From Crocodylus rhombifer (lineage: Eukaryota > Chordata > Crocodylia > Crocodylidae): a stretch of 64,000 nt of DNA. The notes below the pieces were generated by a model that was given only the letters and a program-made list of their open reading frames with translations, did not search any database and was not told the origin of the DNA. Each line of letters begins with the position of its first letter. Within the stretch, counting starts at the first letter, position 1. Of this stretch, positions 45,608 through 58,310 are shown piece by piece. A program made the position numbers and the translations under genes. Location: the NCBI GenBank assembly GCA_038503035.1, contig JAVSML010024368.1, positions 273,448 to 337,447 of the forward strand. Reading direction: 5' to 3'.

Positions 45608-46010
45608 CAATTATTTATGAGGGAAGTCTGAAAGAACTAGTCTTATTTACGGTGTGGAAGAGGAGAGTGAGCGGGGATTTGACAACAGTCTTCAGCTACC
45701 TGACGGGTGATTATAGAGAGAAAAGAGATTGGACACAGAGAAAATCCTTAGGGAATAGAACTAGAAGCAGTGGCTTCAAGCTTCAGCAGGGAAAATTTGG
45801 GTTGGATTTTAGGAGGAACTTTATGACTCTGAGGGTATTCAAGCATTTGAAGAGGCTATGCAGAGAATCTGTGGAATCTCCATCCTTGGAAATTTTCAGA
45901 GCAGGTTAGCTAGGATGACTTAGTTGGGGATGATCCTACCTTGAGCTCGGTGCTGGACTAGATGACCCTGTGAGGTCTCTTCCAACCCTAATTTCCTGTG
46001 ATATAGCCAA
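45608..46010 (+). repeat. CR1 LINE, 3' part of the split copy
   Basis: It continues from 44126: VWKRRVSGDLTTVFSYLTGD, then FKLQQGKFGLDFRRNFMTLR, ending with the CR1 3' tail GCTGGACTAGATGACC and CTCTTCCAACCCTAATTTCC. An older CR1 subfamily than 19803 or 37247. Confidence 0.88.
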
Positions 46011-46423
46011 GGCTTTTAAATTGTGCATAATTGTACCCAGTCATCCAGGTGATTCAGGTTGTTTTTTGTTTTTTTCTTTTTAGAAATGCCTTGTATTCAC
46101 AGCTAGAGAATAGGATAAACCATTTAAATGGTAAATGAAATACGTGTTTGTAAGTGAAATAGCATTCTAGTTTACTCTAAGAAGGACTATGTTCTCACAT
46201 AAATCTCAGCATTAGTCTCTTAAGACTTGCACAGTTTAATTTAAAAAATGTCTGATGCTGTAAGAAGAAGCCTGTGATAGTACTAGAATGGTCAGGGAGC
46301 TTAACATACTCTAACCTCAGACTAGCTATTCAAGGCAAGAAAACTTTAAAAACTGACTTAAAGGTAAACTTGCAGAACATGAAATCATCCACAGACTAGA
46401 TTGTGTTTAAGTACAGTGTAAAT
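46011..46423. other. Intron, unique sequence
   Basis: No gene or repeat recognised. Confidence 0.45.
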
Positions 46424-46745
46424 AAGTGGTGCTTAACTGTTTAGCTCAGCTGTTCCATGAGTCAGATCCTGCATAGGGTCACCACATGGGTTTCCCTTGC
46501 ATGCCTAGATCCTGCCTCATGCTGCCCAGATCAGTCCCTGCAGCAGCCTGGCCCCAGGCACCTGATCTAGTCCACAGGGCTGTGCTGCCTGCACACAAGG
46601 CTCTCCACAGGTCCAGAAATATAGCAACTGGGCAGTGGCAATTAATGTTACCATCACTTCCCTACTGCAAAGTGCCCCCAGCCCATTGGGTGCTCCAGCT
46701 TCACAAGCAGAATTTGGTCCACAGGCTGGGGGTTGAGCACCTCTG
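46424..46745. mobile_element. hAT (Charlie-like) MITE, about 322 bp
   Basis: The left end AAGTGGTGCTTAACTGTTTA is eroded from the CAGTGGTGCTCAAC type. The right end GGGGGTTGAGCACCTCTG is its inverted partner. The core GGTCCAGAAATATAGCAAC, GGGCAGTGGCAATTAATG and TTACCATCACTTCC resembles the hairpin cores at 753-821 and 53241-53347. The target duplication is unclear (5 of 8). Confidence 0.7.
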
Positions 46746-46944
46746 ATTTAAACAGGCTATGTCTTATCCCATTATGTGGGCTATCTTCTAAATCCCCATG
46801 GCCCTATGGTTTTACTGCTCTTCTTACCACTTCTGCCTTTCTCAGAAGTGCTCTTTCCTCTCCCTTTCCCTATCCTTTGTATTTAAATTACTGCTTTCAG
46901 TTTAGAACTCCCACTCATTCTAACAAAATAAGCTATTGCTTACA

Positions 46945-47131
46945 AAAGTTTATGCCTCTCTAAATTAGTTAGCCTACAAAGTACCATTCTGTCCTGTCTT
47001 CTGCCTTAGGCTAGTAGGATGCATTCATGTGCTCAACAGGTTTTCAAAGTAACCCCAACAAAATTTAATTGTGATAGTTCCATTGGAAGTAGAAGGCAGG
47101 AGAGATTTGCACCTTATAGGCTAACAATCAG
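46945..47131. mobile_element. Penelope-like inverted-arm repeat, diverged
   Basis: The plus-strand arm reads CTTACAAAAGTTTATGCC, CTCTAAATTAGTTAGCCT and ACAAAGTACCATTCTGTCC (46945-47001). The opposing arm reads AGAAGGCAGGAGAGATTTGC followed by ACCTTATAGGCTAACAA (47090-47131). Same modules as 33541-33716, arranged tail to tail. Heavily mutated. Confidence 0.5.
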
Positions 47132-49136
47132 GTTTTTCATTCCATTGCATGCAGGAATAAACAAACTGACTGTAGTAAACACTACTAAGAGGGACTTTCT
47201 GAAATATTAATATGTAGTTAATTTATTGGATTTATATGGCACCTTCCTCCCAAAACGAGCACCCACTGGAATCCATCAGAGGATAGATTAGAAACCTTCC
47301 TCTAATTTCCAGCCTAACATTATCCATATTTTTCATGTGCCAGCATTATTCATTAGCTTAAACAGCTTTCTCCATCCTTCCCCCCTCCCAGTGTTTAGTC
47401 CTGATATATGTATAGGCAGTAATCATATTCCATTTTAATCTAGTAAAACAAAGGCTAAACTAACCAAATGGCTTTTAGTTTCTTTCAGTAAGATAAGATA
47501 GCTCTCTGTTTCCCTAATCATCCTATTCAACTTTATTTAGACCTTAATGGAGATTTTAATCCATGAGTTAAAAGATCTTAATGGAGGTTTGTGCAATGGT
47601 ATTAATATTTACCGGAACCTATTCAAAATACCTCTGCTAGTCCATTTAGAACAACATTTTTTTTAATTGTACTGATGGTTCATTGACATGCTGTCATTAA
47701 CTAGTACACCCAATTTATCCTCTTCCTTGGTTGTACCTGATAGGTGAATCCCCAGCAATAGCAAACTTTTTTTGTTATGATTATCTAAGTACATGTCCTT
47801 ATGTTTTCATACTATTGAATTCCAATCCATTTCTTCTACTCCAGAGCTCAAGGTTATCCAGTTCCTTCTATATAAGATCACTGTTTTTGTATGTATTGAT
47901 GATACTTCTTAATTTTCTTTCCTCAGTAAATTTTATGTGAAATTTCCTTACTTGTGTGTCAGATAACCTGGGGATCACGTCTTGCCCTCTGATGAGGAAA
48001 ACAAAAGCAAATTGCTGGCTAAGGCTGCGGGCAGATGTTAAGACAATGGCATGGTTTTGGTTTGAGAAATTTTATGCTCCATCTCCAAAACTGTTCTCCT
48101 TGCCATGCTACATGTGCTGTGGAACAAGGCAGTTTGAAGCTATACATGCAGCTGGAGACTGAGGAGCTCCCTGTTCCCCAGCTGCTGCTTCCCTGAGAAC
48201 TTCCATGGGAAAGTGGGCATGTAGTTGGGGTTTCAGCTCCATGCCCACTTTTTAAAGGTGCAAGGTGCTCAGAAGGCTGGATCCTGGATCTTAAGGCTGC
48301 CCTGTGCTGCATCGAATGCTCAGCTGAGCATCAGGATCTGTCATTGATAGGACTGGATACACCACATTGAATTAAAAATGTTATGCATGAGCTAAAATGA
48401 TGTTACACATTATATGGGCCCTAAGTGGCAGGGACCTTAGTTGGGGGTGGGGATTATGAAGTGCATCTAGTGGGGAGATGGTATGTCCCCCAAAGATATC
48501 ATGTAAATCCCATGAAACCCTGAAAAGTCTGAGAAGCACCATATGCCTCCTCAACTGCTTTTGTCAGCAAATACCAGCAATATGGAAAAACAATTAAACT
48601 CCTGACCAATTAGGTTACTCTGGAAGAAAACCGCAGTTCAGCATGAATAGGCAAACACCCTGATGAAGGAATTTCCGGATGTGTTTACAACCTGACCAGG
48701 GAAGACCACTCTGGTTAATCAGAGGATCATCCAGAAAACAGGATGTCCCATCCAAAAGGGTTCTCCTAAATAACCAAGCAGTAAAGAAGGAAGTGCACAG
48801 CAGTCTGGGAATGGGAGTGACTGAGGAGTGATTGATCTTTGTAAGCTTAACACAGTGTTGATGTTTCATGGCTACCTGATGCCTCAGGTTGCTGAATTTA
48901 TTACAATGGCTGGGGAAGGCCAAATATACATTAACCTTGGATTTCATGAAGGGATACTGGAAAAACTCTCTTGCTGTGGAGTCCTCAAAGCTGATAGCAT
49001 TCATAGTGCCTTGGGAGCTGTAGCAGTTTAAAATCCTCCCCTTTGGTCTTCATCCCGCTAATCCCACTGACTGGCTGATGAGATGACTGAGCTTCTTAGG
49101 GAACAAAACCTGCCTGCAGAAACTGATAGGCTAGGC
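47132..49136. other. Intron, mostly unique; one perfect hairpin
   Basis: At 48210-48251, AAAGTGGGCATG pairs perfectly with CATGCCCACTTT (12 bp, 18-base loop). It sits in a GC-richer patch (48010-48330) that may be an unrecognised MITE. No gene recognised. Confidence 0.5.
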
Positions 49137-49430
49137 CAGGGGTTCCTAAATCCTGGGCCGTGGCTCGTTCCTGGACCATGAAGGGTTGGCTGCTAGTCCA
49201 CAGGAGAGCTGGCTGCCAGACCAGAAGTAAACGTGGACCGGCAAACCATGGGGCTGGAAGTGACTGGCATACTGTGGACCAGCAGCCGACCCTTTTTTAT
49301 ACTGAGTATAAAAAAGTGTTGGCTACCTGCCTCCAATATGCTGGTCACTGCTAGTCCGCAGTTTGCTGGTCTGCAGTTGCTTCTGGTCTGTGGTTTGCCA
49401 GTCTTCAGCATAAAAAGGTTGAAACCCTTG
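49137..49430. mobile_element. hAT MITE, 294 bp, with 8-bp target duplication
   Basis: The left end CAGGGGTTCCTAAATCC and right end AAAGGTTGAAACCCTTG are inverted. The flanks GGCTAGGC (49129-49136) and GGCTAAGC (49431-49438) match at 7 of 8. The interior contains a repeated TGGTCTGCAG/TAGTCCGCAG motif and two GAGTATAAAAAA-type patches. Confidence 0.82.
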
Positions 49431-49699
49431 GGCTAAGCAACCTGTTTACAGGCTTCATATCAGATATTCAGCTCTTAGATAAGTATGTAGAGCCCCTAGC
49501 AAACATTCATTTAAAGATGACATAGGATCTGATCCCCTATCCCAACAATTGTGCTTCCTGCCATGCCACGTGCGTAATAGGAGGCACAATTTTGGCGTGA
49601 GGAATGAGACCCTAATCATGCTCTTTCTATTTGCCAGTGCAGGAGGAAGCCTCTCCTTGCACTGGCAGGTTGAAGCCTGAGGGCAAATCAGCACTTTTG

Positions 49700-49850
49700 T
49701 TTTAATACCCATTAGCCTATTTTAATGCACACTAAAACATCACAGAAAAATGCGCTTTAGCTAATGCACATTAAAATAGTCCAATACGCCTTTTTCTAGT
49801 ACCTCACAATGGAGGTACTAGATTTAACATGCATTACTTAAATGTGTTGG
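49700..49850. repeat. Foldback repeat with two hairpins
   Basis: CTATTTTAATGCACA (49712 onward) pairs with TGCACATTAAAATAG (ending 49779). A second, perfect 9-bp stem, TAGTACCTC (49797-49805) with GAGGTACTA (49812-49820), has a six-base loop. Probably a foldback MITE; ends not determined. Confidence 0.55.
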
Positions 49851-51030
49851 CGGATCCTGAATGCCCACAGCCCTGTGTGGTGGTGGCTATGCTGGGCCAG
49901 GGCCACAGGCAGGAAGTATTGTGCTTAATGGGCACTATCGTTATGTTCTGGGCATGTGGGATGTGGCTACAGAGGCAGAAGCTCCAGGGCAAGGTGGAGC
50001 TCTCCTGGAAAAAATTGTAAGCCTCCAGTCAGTGGTTGGCTCCAGTTGCAGCAGCATTAGTTGTATAGTTAGTCTCGATCCCTCGCAGTTTAGCATGAGT
50101 TCCATGATATCTGATAACTTTTTCCTCACAAACTAGCCTTTTAAGGCAAGTGATTAGGTGAGAAATTCAGCTTTAATTTTTAAATGCTAGTCCTCACAGA
50201 GAAAAATTAGAAAACCTAAAGGCTCAAAAACTAGAAACCAAACAAAAGAACCTCTGAATTATTAATAAAGCCAATTTCATAATTTCTGGGTGGCAGTGAT
50301 TCCTTGCTTTTTGGCAGATTGGGTTGGTATACTGTTAAAATAAAAACAATTGTGGTGGGTGAAAGATCTTTTCTTTACTTTAATAAAAATAAACCATGTG
50401 TGATGGCAAGGAGGAAATTATTGTGTCTTTTTTTAAATTCCTGCTATTTGCTTCTTCTATGGTGTATCTACAGAGGGGCACTCAGAAAAGTTAATCCTAA
50501 CAACTGAAGACATTAAATCAAAGTAGATTATGGAAACTTAATTACATTCCTCTGAGGACATTATCTAGAATTATAGTGGCTTTAATTCTATTTATCTTAA
50601 TTTACCTTAGAAGTGATTTGAGATTAATTGAATTTTAATTCTGAATGGGAGTGTCTATATAATGAATTCATGTATGTTAACTAAAACACTTTAAATCACA
50701 CCTTTAGTTAGTTTAGAAGAAATTTGCTAAGTATCTCTGCATAGACGATCCTTTAGCCAATTGTACGGATCTGGTCTTCTAAATGCAGAGGCTAATTCCT
50801 CTCTAACTGGAGTGATTCAGCAGAATTGAAATAGCATACATAAGACCCATCATAAACAGGATACCAGTCCAACTTCTTCCATTTTGTAGATGATTTTTGA
50901 CGAGCAACATCCTACAGTGAATCCATAGACTGGTTATTCAAGGGGATGATAAATTAGAATAGTGAAGTGCTCCATATACAACATACAGGGGGGAAAAAAA
51001 CAGTTATTATATGGCCTACAGCTCTCAAAG
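49851..51030. other. Intron, unique sequence
   Basis: No gene or repeat recognised. Confidence 0.45.
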
Positions 51031-51147
51031 CAGTGGTGTAACAAGCAACTTTTGCACCCTTGACGATGGTGGCCTCCATTTTTGTGTCCTCTCTAAATTA
51101 ACACCTGGAAATAATGCACTCCTTTCTTACCTCTGGTTATGCCACTG
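51031..51147. mobile_element. Small hAT MITE, 117 bp
   Basis: The left end CAGTGGTGTAACAAG and right end CTGGTTATGCCACTG are inverted (12 of 15). This terminus type is a common hAT MITE end. The flanking octamers do not match. Confidence 0.7.
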
Positions 51148-52854
51148 ACTGAATGAAAACCCAGTGAAATGTAATTGTATGGATTGGGTTTATGCCAAAA
51201 AGTGGGAACTGGATGTTGCTGAGTGGTCACCTCAGAAAAAGAATGGAAATCACTAGATTAGAAATGGAAAAAACCCAAAACAAACCAAACCAAAACAGAA
51301 GGAATAGAAATTGATCAATTAATAAAGAGCAACAATGTTAACACCTGGTGAAACAATGAACAAAGTATTACGCATTTCTCTGCTGCCTGGCAACCTTGTG
51401 AAATTAAATCTTTCTTTCGCAACTAACAGCATTGTACCAGGTCCCCCACCACTGTAACATATTTTTGGAACACCAGTACAATATGTATGCTCAGGTGAAT
51501 AAAACTCATGAGGGACATGTTATTGAAATCACGGTCTATTGAACTGCATAATTTTCTCTGAATTATTATCAGTGTTACTTCATTTAACTATAGTTCCTGG
51601 TTGTAGAAAACCTATGGCCAGAACTTGCAATATACTTGGTGGCATTCCTGTTCTAATAATGAGAGACTGATTTTCAACATATCAAAAGGAACATTATTCC
51701 AATGCGTAAATAGAGTGATAGTATCAATGCAGTTTATACCATGCATATCTTGCATTATAATAAATGATATATTATAATAACATTTACTTAATTTTTTGGA
51801 AAATATAGTGACTTCGGCTGTTTAAATTTTCATTGTATATACAGAGCTATAATATATGAATATATGTCAATGACAGGAGAATCAACAGCTTAAAGGGTGG
51901 CTGTATGTTGAGACTGTATGATAGAGTACATTAAAATACGATGCACTGACATTATAAGTGATAAATATGAAGTTTATGCTATCTGCTTACTGATTTTTGT
52001 ATCAATGGGTAACCTCATCTGTTTAAACAACAGTAAAGCAATTATGATATGTGTGTTTGACTTGCAGTGTAAAATGTGATACCATTACAGTTCTTTAAGA
52101 AAGTCTAATGATTGCCCTGATCTAAGGTTTTCAGGATATTAGCTTTTCTGGCTGAATGGACTATTTTCCACAAGTGTTGCATTTCCAATTCAGAGAAGTT
52201 AGCGAGGTATAGTATATTTATATGCAATGGCCTGCATAAAACAGTCTCCTTAGGGAAAGAAAATCTGGATTATCCCATGAGACTATAATATCTGATAAAT
52301 CTCACCATAGTGCAGCATATGTTTGATACACTTATTATTAAATGTTAGAGATGTAAAGTTGATTGTAGGTATAACAAATTGTGTTGCGTATTATGTTTTG
52401 GACAGAAGAAGTGTTCTTTTGCGTAAGGGCCATGGTAGCAGTTAACACATTTCACTTGTACAAAACTAGCTTAAGGTTTTGGGCTCATATGAATTACTCA
52501 GTGTTTTTTTCCACCCCCTTCCTCCCCACAATCTAGTTTAGTAACTGCTTTAGGTAGATATCATATTTTTTGCATACAGCATATCCCCACATATAGTATG
52601 TATATTGTTTTGGAAGGATAGCCTGAAGAAAAAAAAGATACTTTCTTGGTAATTGAGGGCCTTATGACATGTTCACTTGCAACAGTTGCAAATCATTGGA
52701 ATGTAGTGTCCTATTAAAATGGGTAGGTGTTAGGAGATAACCCTCCCCTAAAAGGGAACAACTTTGCAACACCAAGGGGACTTTTAAGATGTGCTAAACT
52801 GCTTGAAAGTTTCATTTTAACTGCACTTAGAAACTGTAGGTTGAATATGTGACA
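51148..52854. other. Intron, unique sequence
   Basis: A stretch at 52665-52850 (GACATGTTCACTTGCAAC, later CTGCACTTAGAAACTG) may be MITE-derived. No gene recognised. Confidence 0.4.
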
Positions 52855-53440
52855 CCACAGCAGCTTGTTCCCAAGACTGCTGCCAGCTCAGCTTGCCAAA
52901 TGGGGCCTGCAGACTGACCTGGCATGTTGTGGCTGGAGCTGTATGTCAACTTCAGCCCCACATGCTAGCTCCAGTACTCTGAGCCCAGGACTGCACACTG
53001 GCTCTGGGGCCATGTGCTGGATCAGATCTGGCACACTGAATCCAGGACTGCATACCAGGTTCAGGGCCTTATGCTGGCCACATCACAGTTCAGACCTGAT
53101 GTGCTGGCTCTGGATCCAGGTGTTGGGTCAAACCCTGTGCATTAGCTCCAAGGCCAACCCTGTGCATTGATTCTGGGGCCGCAGACTACCCAATCCAGTG
53201 CACAGGGCCAAGTCATCCAGCTGGTGGGCTCCCTAGGGGCCTGGAAATTTGGCAGTGTGGGAGCAGTGGCAACATTTATTGCCATGGCTCCCACCCAGAG
53301 CCATGACAGTTAATGTTGCCACCATTCCTACATTACCAAATTTCTGGTCTTGTGGGGATCTGTTTTCCCTGCTTATAATGCATCTCCTCCTGTCAGAGGC
53401 AGGAACTCAGACCAGACCCCCTGCTTCAAATCAGTAACTG
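52855..53440. mobile_element. hAT-like element with tandem body and double hairpin
   Basis: The body 52980-53210 contains degenerate tandem units of about 57 bp (CCCAGGACTGCACACTGG at 52984 and CCAGGACTGCATACCAGG at 53042). It is followed by a hairpin with 36-base arms at 53241-53276 and 53312-53347 (CTGGAAATTTGGCAGTG against CATTACCAAATTTCTGG). Inside that loop sits a second perfect 8-bp hairpin, CATGGCTC/GAGCCATG (53283-53305). The core matches those at 753-821 and 46611. The termini are not clear. Confidence 0.6.
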
Positions 53441-54095
53441 AATTTTAACAGGAGTCTTTTTCTTGGGAGTCCTCTGAGAAGACAGATTCCCTTCTAGGTC
53501 ATGACTTGCCCCAGTGTGTTAACTGAGGTAGCTTATACCTGTTTGGATATTTTCTTTGCATCCGTTTTGTCTGAAGGCTCAGACAGCATTGCATCAGAAT
53601 CAAATTCTGTTGAAAGTAAGTGTTGCTTAACCAAGGGACACATTGGCTATTTCCCCCCCCTTTTACATTGGTCCACTGAAATCAGTGAGGGTTTACCATT
53701 GACTTCAGTGGGAGAAGAATCAAACCATATGCCTTTTTGAAATTTAATAACTTTAATTGGATAGAAAATAGGAATCTGGTGGTAATGTTTTGTTGAATAG
53801 CAGAGCAATTCCAATATTCAAGTCTCTTGCAACTGAGAAACTCTATTTACATATTGATCTAAAATACTATCTTTACAAAAAAGGTTAAACTAATAAGGGG
53901 TGTTAGGTTTTGTTTAAAAGATTTTGTTCTTTTTGTATTTGGTTGAATGTCAAAATTTGGAATTAGTCTTCATCTGCCCACTCCAATCAGTTGTCTTTCA
54001 TTCTTAGCTTTCACTTTCCTTGCTGAATAAATCAGCACATGATTTTTCTGGATTCCGTTGTGTGTTTTAAGGTAAAGGGATATTTGGATATGTTA
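53441..54095. other. Intron, mostly unique
   Basis: At 53672-53712, CCACTGAAATCAGTGAGG and TTGACTTCAGTGGGAG form a short hairpin typical of an old amniote repeat. Otherwise nothing recognised. Confidence 0.4.
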
Positions 54096-55735
54096 AGGCC
54101 GGGTGGGCAAAATACGGTGGGATCTGGCCCGCAAGGTACTTTCATCTGGCCTGTGGCACCCACCAATTAAATGTGGGCAGAGGGCTAGATGGGGTACAAG
54201 GGTGAGAGTGAAGCACCCACATATACAGCCTCCTAGTAACATACCCTATTGTGCCTCACTCCCACCCTTGTGGGTAGAAGGGCCCAGCCGAGCCAGCACA
54301 CATCTTCCAGGGAGGGCTGCTGCAGCCATGGGGGGAACTGCTCAGTTTCCCTAGCATCTTGCTCGCTCTGGGCAGCAGACAGGGAAGTGGCAAGTGTGGG
54401 AGCTGCAGTTGGGTGGGAGTGCAGAGCATGGGGATGGGGCTGGTGGCAATGTGGTGCCTGCACCTAGGGGGGGGAGTGTGGAACTTGGGTGGGAAGTGTG
54501 TGGGTGAGGGGTGGGGTGGGGTGGGGACCCCAAACACTCCCCTCGTTGTGCATATCATGGCTAGTGCAGCCCAGCTGGGCCACCTCTATCACCAACACTC
54601 CTCACTATTTACACACAGTCCTCACATTTATGGGGCACCAAGGGAAGCTCCACATGCTGAAGTCAGCTGCCTTCCCTGCCCCCTGCCCCACAGGTCCTGC
54701 GACTATGCCATAAGTGGAGGGGAGCCCTTGCCCCTGTTTCCCCATGGAGTCTCAGGACTTGTTCAGCAGGGAATGGTGCAGACAGCCAGTTCCAGCACAT
54801 AGAGCTTTCCTCTGGTGCCACACAAGTGTTGGGGCTACACATGCATGTCAGGGAGCACTAGCAATAGAGGTGCAACTGCACCCCTCACTGCAATGTGCAG
54901 TGCTGTCTGGAGCCACATGCCACTGGGTGGCAGTACCTGTGCTAAGCATGAGTGCCCTGAGTGCTCACACCTGCTGCTGCTGCATCATGGGTGGAGTGTG
55001 TGTGTGGGGGCGGGGGGGAGAGGGGTGGGTTGGAGCCCTGGGAAGGAGGGTCCCTGCATGCCCTGGCAGGATGTGGGGTACTGTGGGTTAGGAGTGAGAG
55101 GCAGCAGCAGAGCTGGGGTTGCTGTGGCTTGGGTGTGAGGAGGAGATGCACAGAGGAAAGGCTGGGGTGAATGGGGCCCTGGAGCCAGGGCAGGTTGTCC
55201 AGAGGTGTGGGGAAGGAGTGTGGCTCCCTGCTGTAGAATGCACCCTTGGGGGAAGTATGGGGGGCATGTTCCCCCACAAGACAGAGGCAGGCTGGGGGAT
55301 GGGGCTCTGCTCCCTGCTGCCTTTGCCCCAGGAGCTCAACTGTGTGATGCTGTTGCCACCCACTAGGTGAGCAGGGGACAAGGGGTGCACTGGCCGCATG
55401 GTGCATCCCCTGCCTGCCCAGCAGCAGGAAGCACACTGGTGTTGTGTGGCTGAGCTCCCAGGGCAAAGGCAATGTGGCACAGTGCCCTAGCCCACAATGG
55501 GCAGCCTGCCTCTGTCCCACAGGGGACATGTGCTCCCCATGCCTCCCCTGGAGTGTGTGCTACAGTGGGGAGCAGGGCCCCTGTCCACCCATGCCTCTGG
55601 ATGTCTTGTTTTGGCCCCAGGGCCCCATTCACCCCAGCTCCTGCTCCTGCCCCACTCCCTCCCTCACCGTGGGGCCTCGATCTGCCCCCCGGCCCCTTCC
55701 CCTCCACAGACTTACCAGCTGGGAAAATCCGGAGG
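54096..55735. mobile_element. hAT (Charlie-like) element with palindromic GC-rich core
   Basis: The left end AAGGCCGGGTGGGCAAAATA followed by GGATCTGGCCCGC matches the CAGGGGTGGGCAAAC type. No matching right end was found, so the right boundary (about 55735) marks the end of the GC-rich tract only. The core 55164-55650 is a large imperfect inverted repeat: GCTGGGGTGAATGGGGCC against GGGCCCCATTCACCCCAGC, and CCCAGGAGCTCA against TGAGCTCCCAGGG. Several ORFs of 100-195 codons on both strands are products of this core. Confidence 0.65.
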
Positions 55736-57052
55736 CCTGAGGATTCACTCAGGAGATCTTGAGTTGGAGTTGTTTTGATTTAGAAATCCTGAATCTCGCC
55801 ATGGTTTGTGACAGTTGGAATTACTGGTAGAAGTTGTCATATTATTTATGTTCTATAAGCGGAAGCATTTTTGTTTGATTTATGAGAAAATAAATTAAGC
55901 CATATGTTCAGTCCTTTGTCCTAGATTCATATTTCTTTGTTGTATGTTATAATATGTCAAACCAGAGATTTTTACACGGATATTCATTTTTAATCAGTGC
56001 TAATTGTAGGATATGGCAGGATGAAAATGCATTTTATTGTCCTTATACACTGTCTGCTGTTTGTCATCCAAATAGATTCTGACTAACGATGTTCTGTAAA
56101 TACAGTCAAGCAGAAATGGAATTTTATGGGTAGGGAGAAGAATATAGCACTTCGTGCTGCATCCCCACCCCCTTAGGCAGTATTTTTATGACCAAAATGT
56201 AAGGTTTTCTGCAGCTTGTGCTAGTGCTTTATCTCAGTATGTGTGTGAATTGCATCAGAAAAAGGGAAGGCAGAGAGCAGGCTTTTAATTCTAAAGACCA
56301 GCAAGCAGTGAGATAGTGGCAGGTTGTCGGGTACAAATTCCATTCCCAGGAATTTCTGAAACTATGTAAACAGATTGAAGACGAATGGAGACTTCCTGTG
56401 ATCAACTTTATTTGTTTTTAATATGTCTTTTATTGAAAAGATGTTTTTATTATATATTTTCTCCCTTTTGAAAGCCATGTTTGAGGTATTCAGTCTATTG
56501 TATTGAAACACAAAAAAGAATCAGGATACTGATTTAGATTTCAGGTACTCAGTATATTTATTCTTCAGAGGTATTCTGCAAACTTATTAATTGTGTAATG
56601 TTATATCAACTTTCATCCTGAAGGATATCCAAAGTGTCTTACAGATCTTATAAAATAGTCTACTTTAACATATAGTAGGGATCACTCAGTCATCACTGAA
56701 ATGCAACCTTTCCTGCTGTTTTGTAACTCCCTTTTTTCAGTAAGGGACCTAAAGAATAACTCAGGAGAAGCTATGAGAATAGATAACTAGAAAGCAGTAG
56801 GAAAAAGACATTACCCTTCTTCTGTGATAAGGTACTAGGTGTATTTTGCATTGCCTGAGAGATTCACATGACAGTTATTTCCAACATTACTATAATTGGT
56901 AACAATTGCATTTGCAGCCTTTCTGAAGCAGAAAGCATTTACTTCCTCTTTTCATATTTAGCAAGTACTTCAAGTGTAACTGTATATCAAGTGCATATAG
57001 TACCAGTATATTGTTGTTTTTATCTAGCCAGTAGTATCTTTTTGTGCATGTG
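55736..57052. other. Intron; one old repeat trace
   Basis: At 56640-56720, GTGTCTTACAGATCTTA and TCATCACTGAAATGCAACC resemble an old amniote interspersed repeat. No gene recognised. Confidence 0.4.
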
Positions 57053-57360
57053 GCTTATAGTAGTAGTTCTCAGTTATCTTAGACTTAAGGAACCCCTCCA
57101 TAACTTCTGTGTATTTGGAGGCACCTAGCATTAGATTTGTAACCTAAGGGAGGAAGGAGTGCCTGATCCTGCTGCAGCCACTTCCCAGTACGGCTCTGCA
57201 GGCACCTCTTGGAAACAGAGGCTTTCAGGGCAGTTTCATCTGGTCATAGCACTGGCAGCAGCAGCAGCAGCAGTGGTGCCAGTAGCAGCACCAATACCAC
57301 AGCACCCTTGAAAAGGTCTCAGGTGCCTTGGCACCCAAATTGAGAAACTTCAGCTTATAG
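57053..57360. mobile_element. hAT MITE, 292 bp, perfect 8-bp target duplication
   Basis: The element (57061-57352) starts TAGTAGTTCTCAGTTATC and ends AAATTGAGAAACTTCA, eroded inverted hAT ends. GCTTATAG flanks both sides exactly (57053-57060 and 57353-57360). The subterminal AAGGAACCCCT near the left and GGTGCCTTGGCACCC near the right are typical. It contains (CAG)6 at 57256-57273. Confidence 0.88.
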
Positions 57361-58310
57361 TATAGATGAGATGTGTCATGATATAACTTGAAATAGGAAG
57401 AAATATGATTAGATAATCAGGAGGGAAGGAAGAACATAAATATTATTTATAATTTGTACTTTACATGGAGACTCCAACTAAGTTAAGCCCCCATTATGTT
57501 AGGTACTGTACAAGTACATAGTAGTTATTTTCACCACAGTTTAGCTCGAGTTAATACATTAAATTGAGCTATCCTATTTCAAGAGAGAAAAACCACACTG
57601 CAAAATAGGAGAGGATTAGTGGAGTGATAGGTTTAGCAGTTGATGGGCTGTTATCTTTCCAGGTGCTTTCCAGGTGAACCTCTCTGCATTACTAGTTTGA
57701 GCAGTTATGATTCAATCATACACCAGTTACCTTGATCTTAAAACACCATTTAATTGAAACTAGAGATTCTTGTGTCTAGACAGGAGTCAAGTTAGGAGCA
57801 AAACTCAAACTATAGTTTGAGCTATCAATGCAGTGGAGACAAACCCCGAGTCTAACGATCTTTGACCCAAAGAACTTTTAACATGGGGTGATTGAAACAA
57901 AAGTGGGAGAATAGGACTGGCTAACAATGGTAGAACTATGTTTTATACAGGAAGAATAGATTTTTTTAGGGGAGAGGGCAGGTCTTTGGTAGTGGCCATT
58001 CTTGGTATTGTTTTGTGTTGGTTTTTTGTTTGTTTGTTTTATAACTACCCTGCTGCCTGCAGACTGCTACAGCAATGTTATGTAGTTACCGCAATAGAAA
58101 TGAGTGCTTATGTGGGATTTGAAGCAGAATACGAGTGGCTTTGGAGATGTTGTCAGTAAGTAAATTCTTATGGGACAGTCCGGTTTTCTTTAGTATGTTC
58201 CATTTTTACTTCCCCTGCCAATGTTCTAATAAACTTTGTAGAATGACTTAATATAACAAATGAAAAATAAAATTGTCAGATAGGTTCAGCCCCATTATGT
58301 GTTGCATAAA
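57361..58310. other. Intron, mostly unique
   Basis: A short old-repeat trace at 57488-57520 (CCCCATTATGTTAGGTACTG then TACAAGTACATAGTAG), related to 36713. No gene recognised. Confidence 0.4.

Noticed and set aside
54942..55529. ORF of 195 codons on the minus strand
   Set aside because: Low-complexity protein from the palindromic hAT core; nothing resembling a domain.
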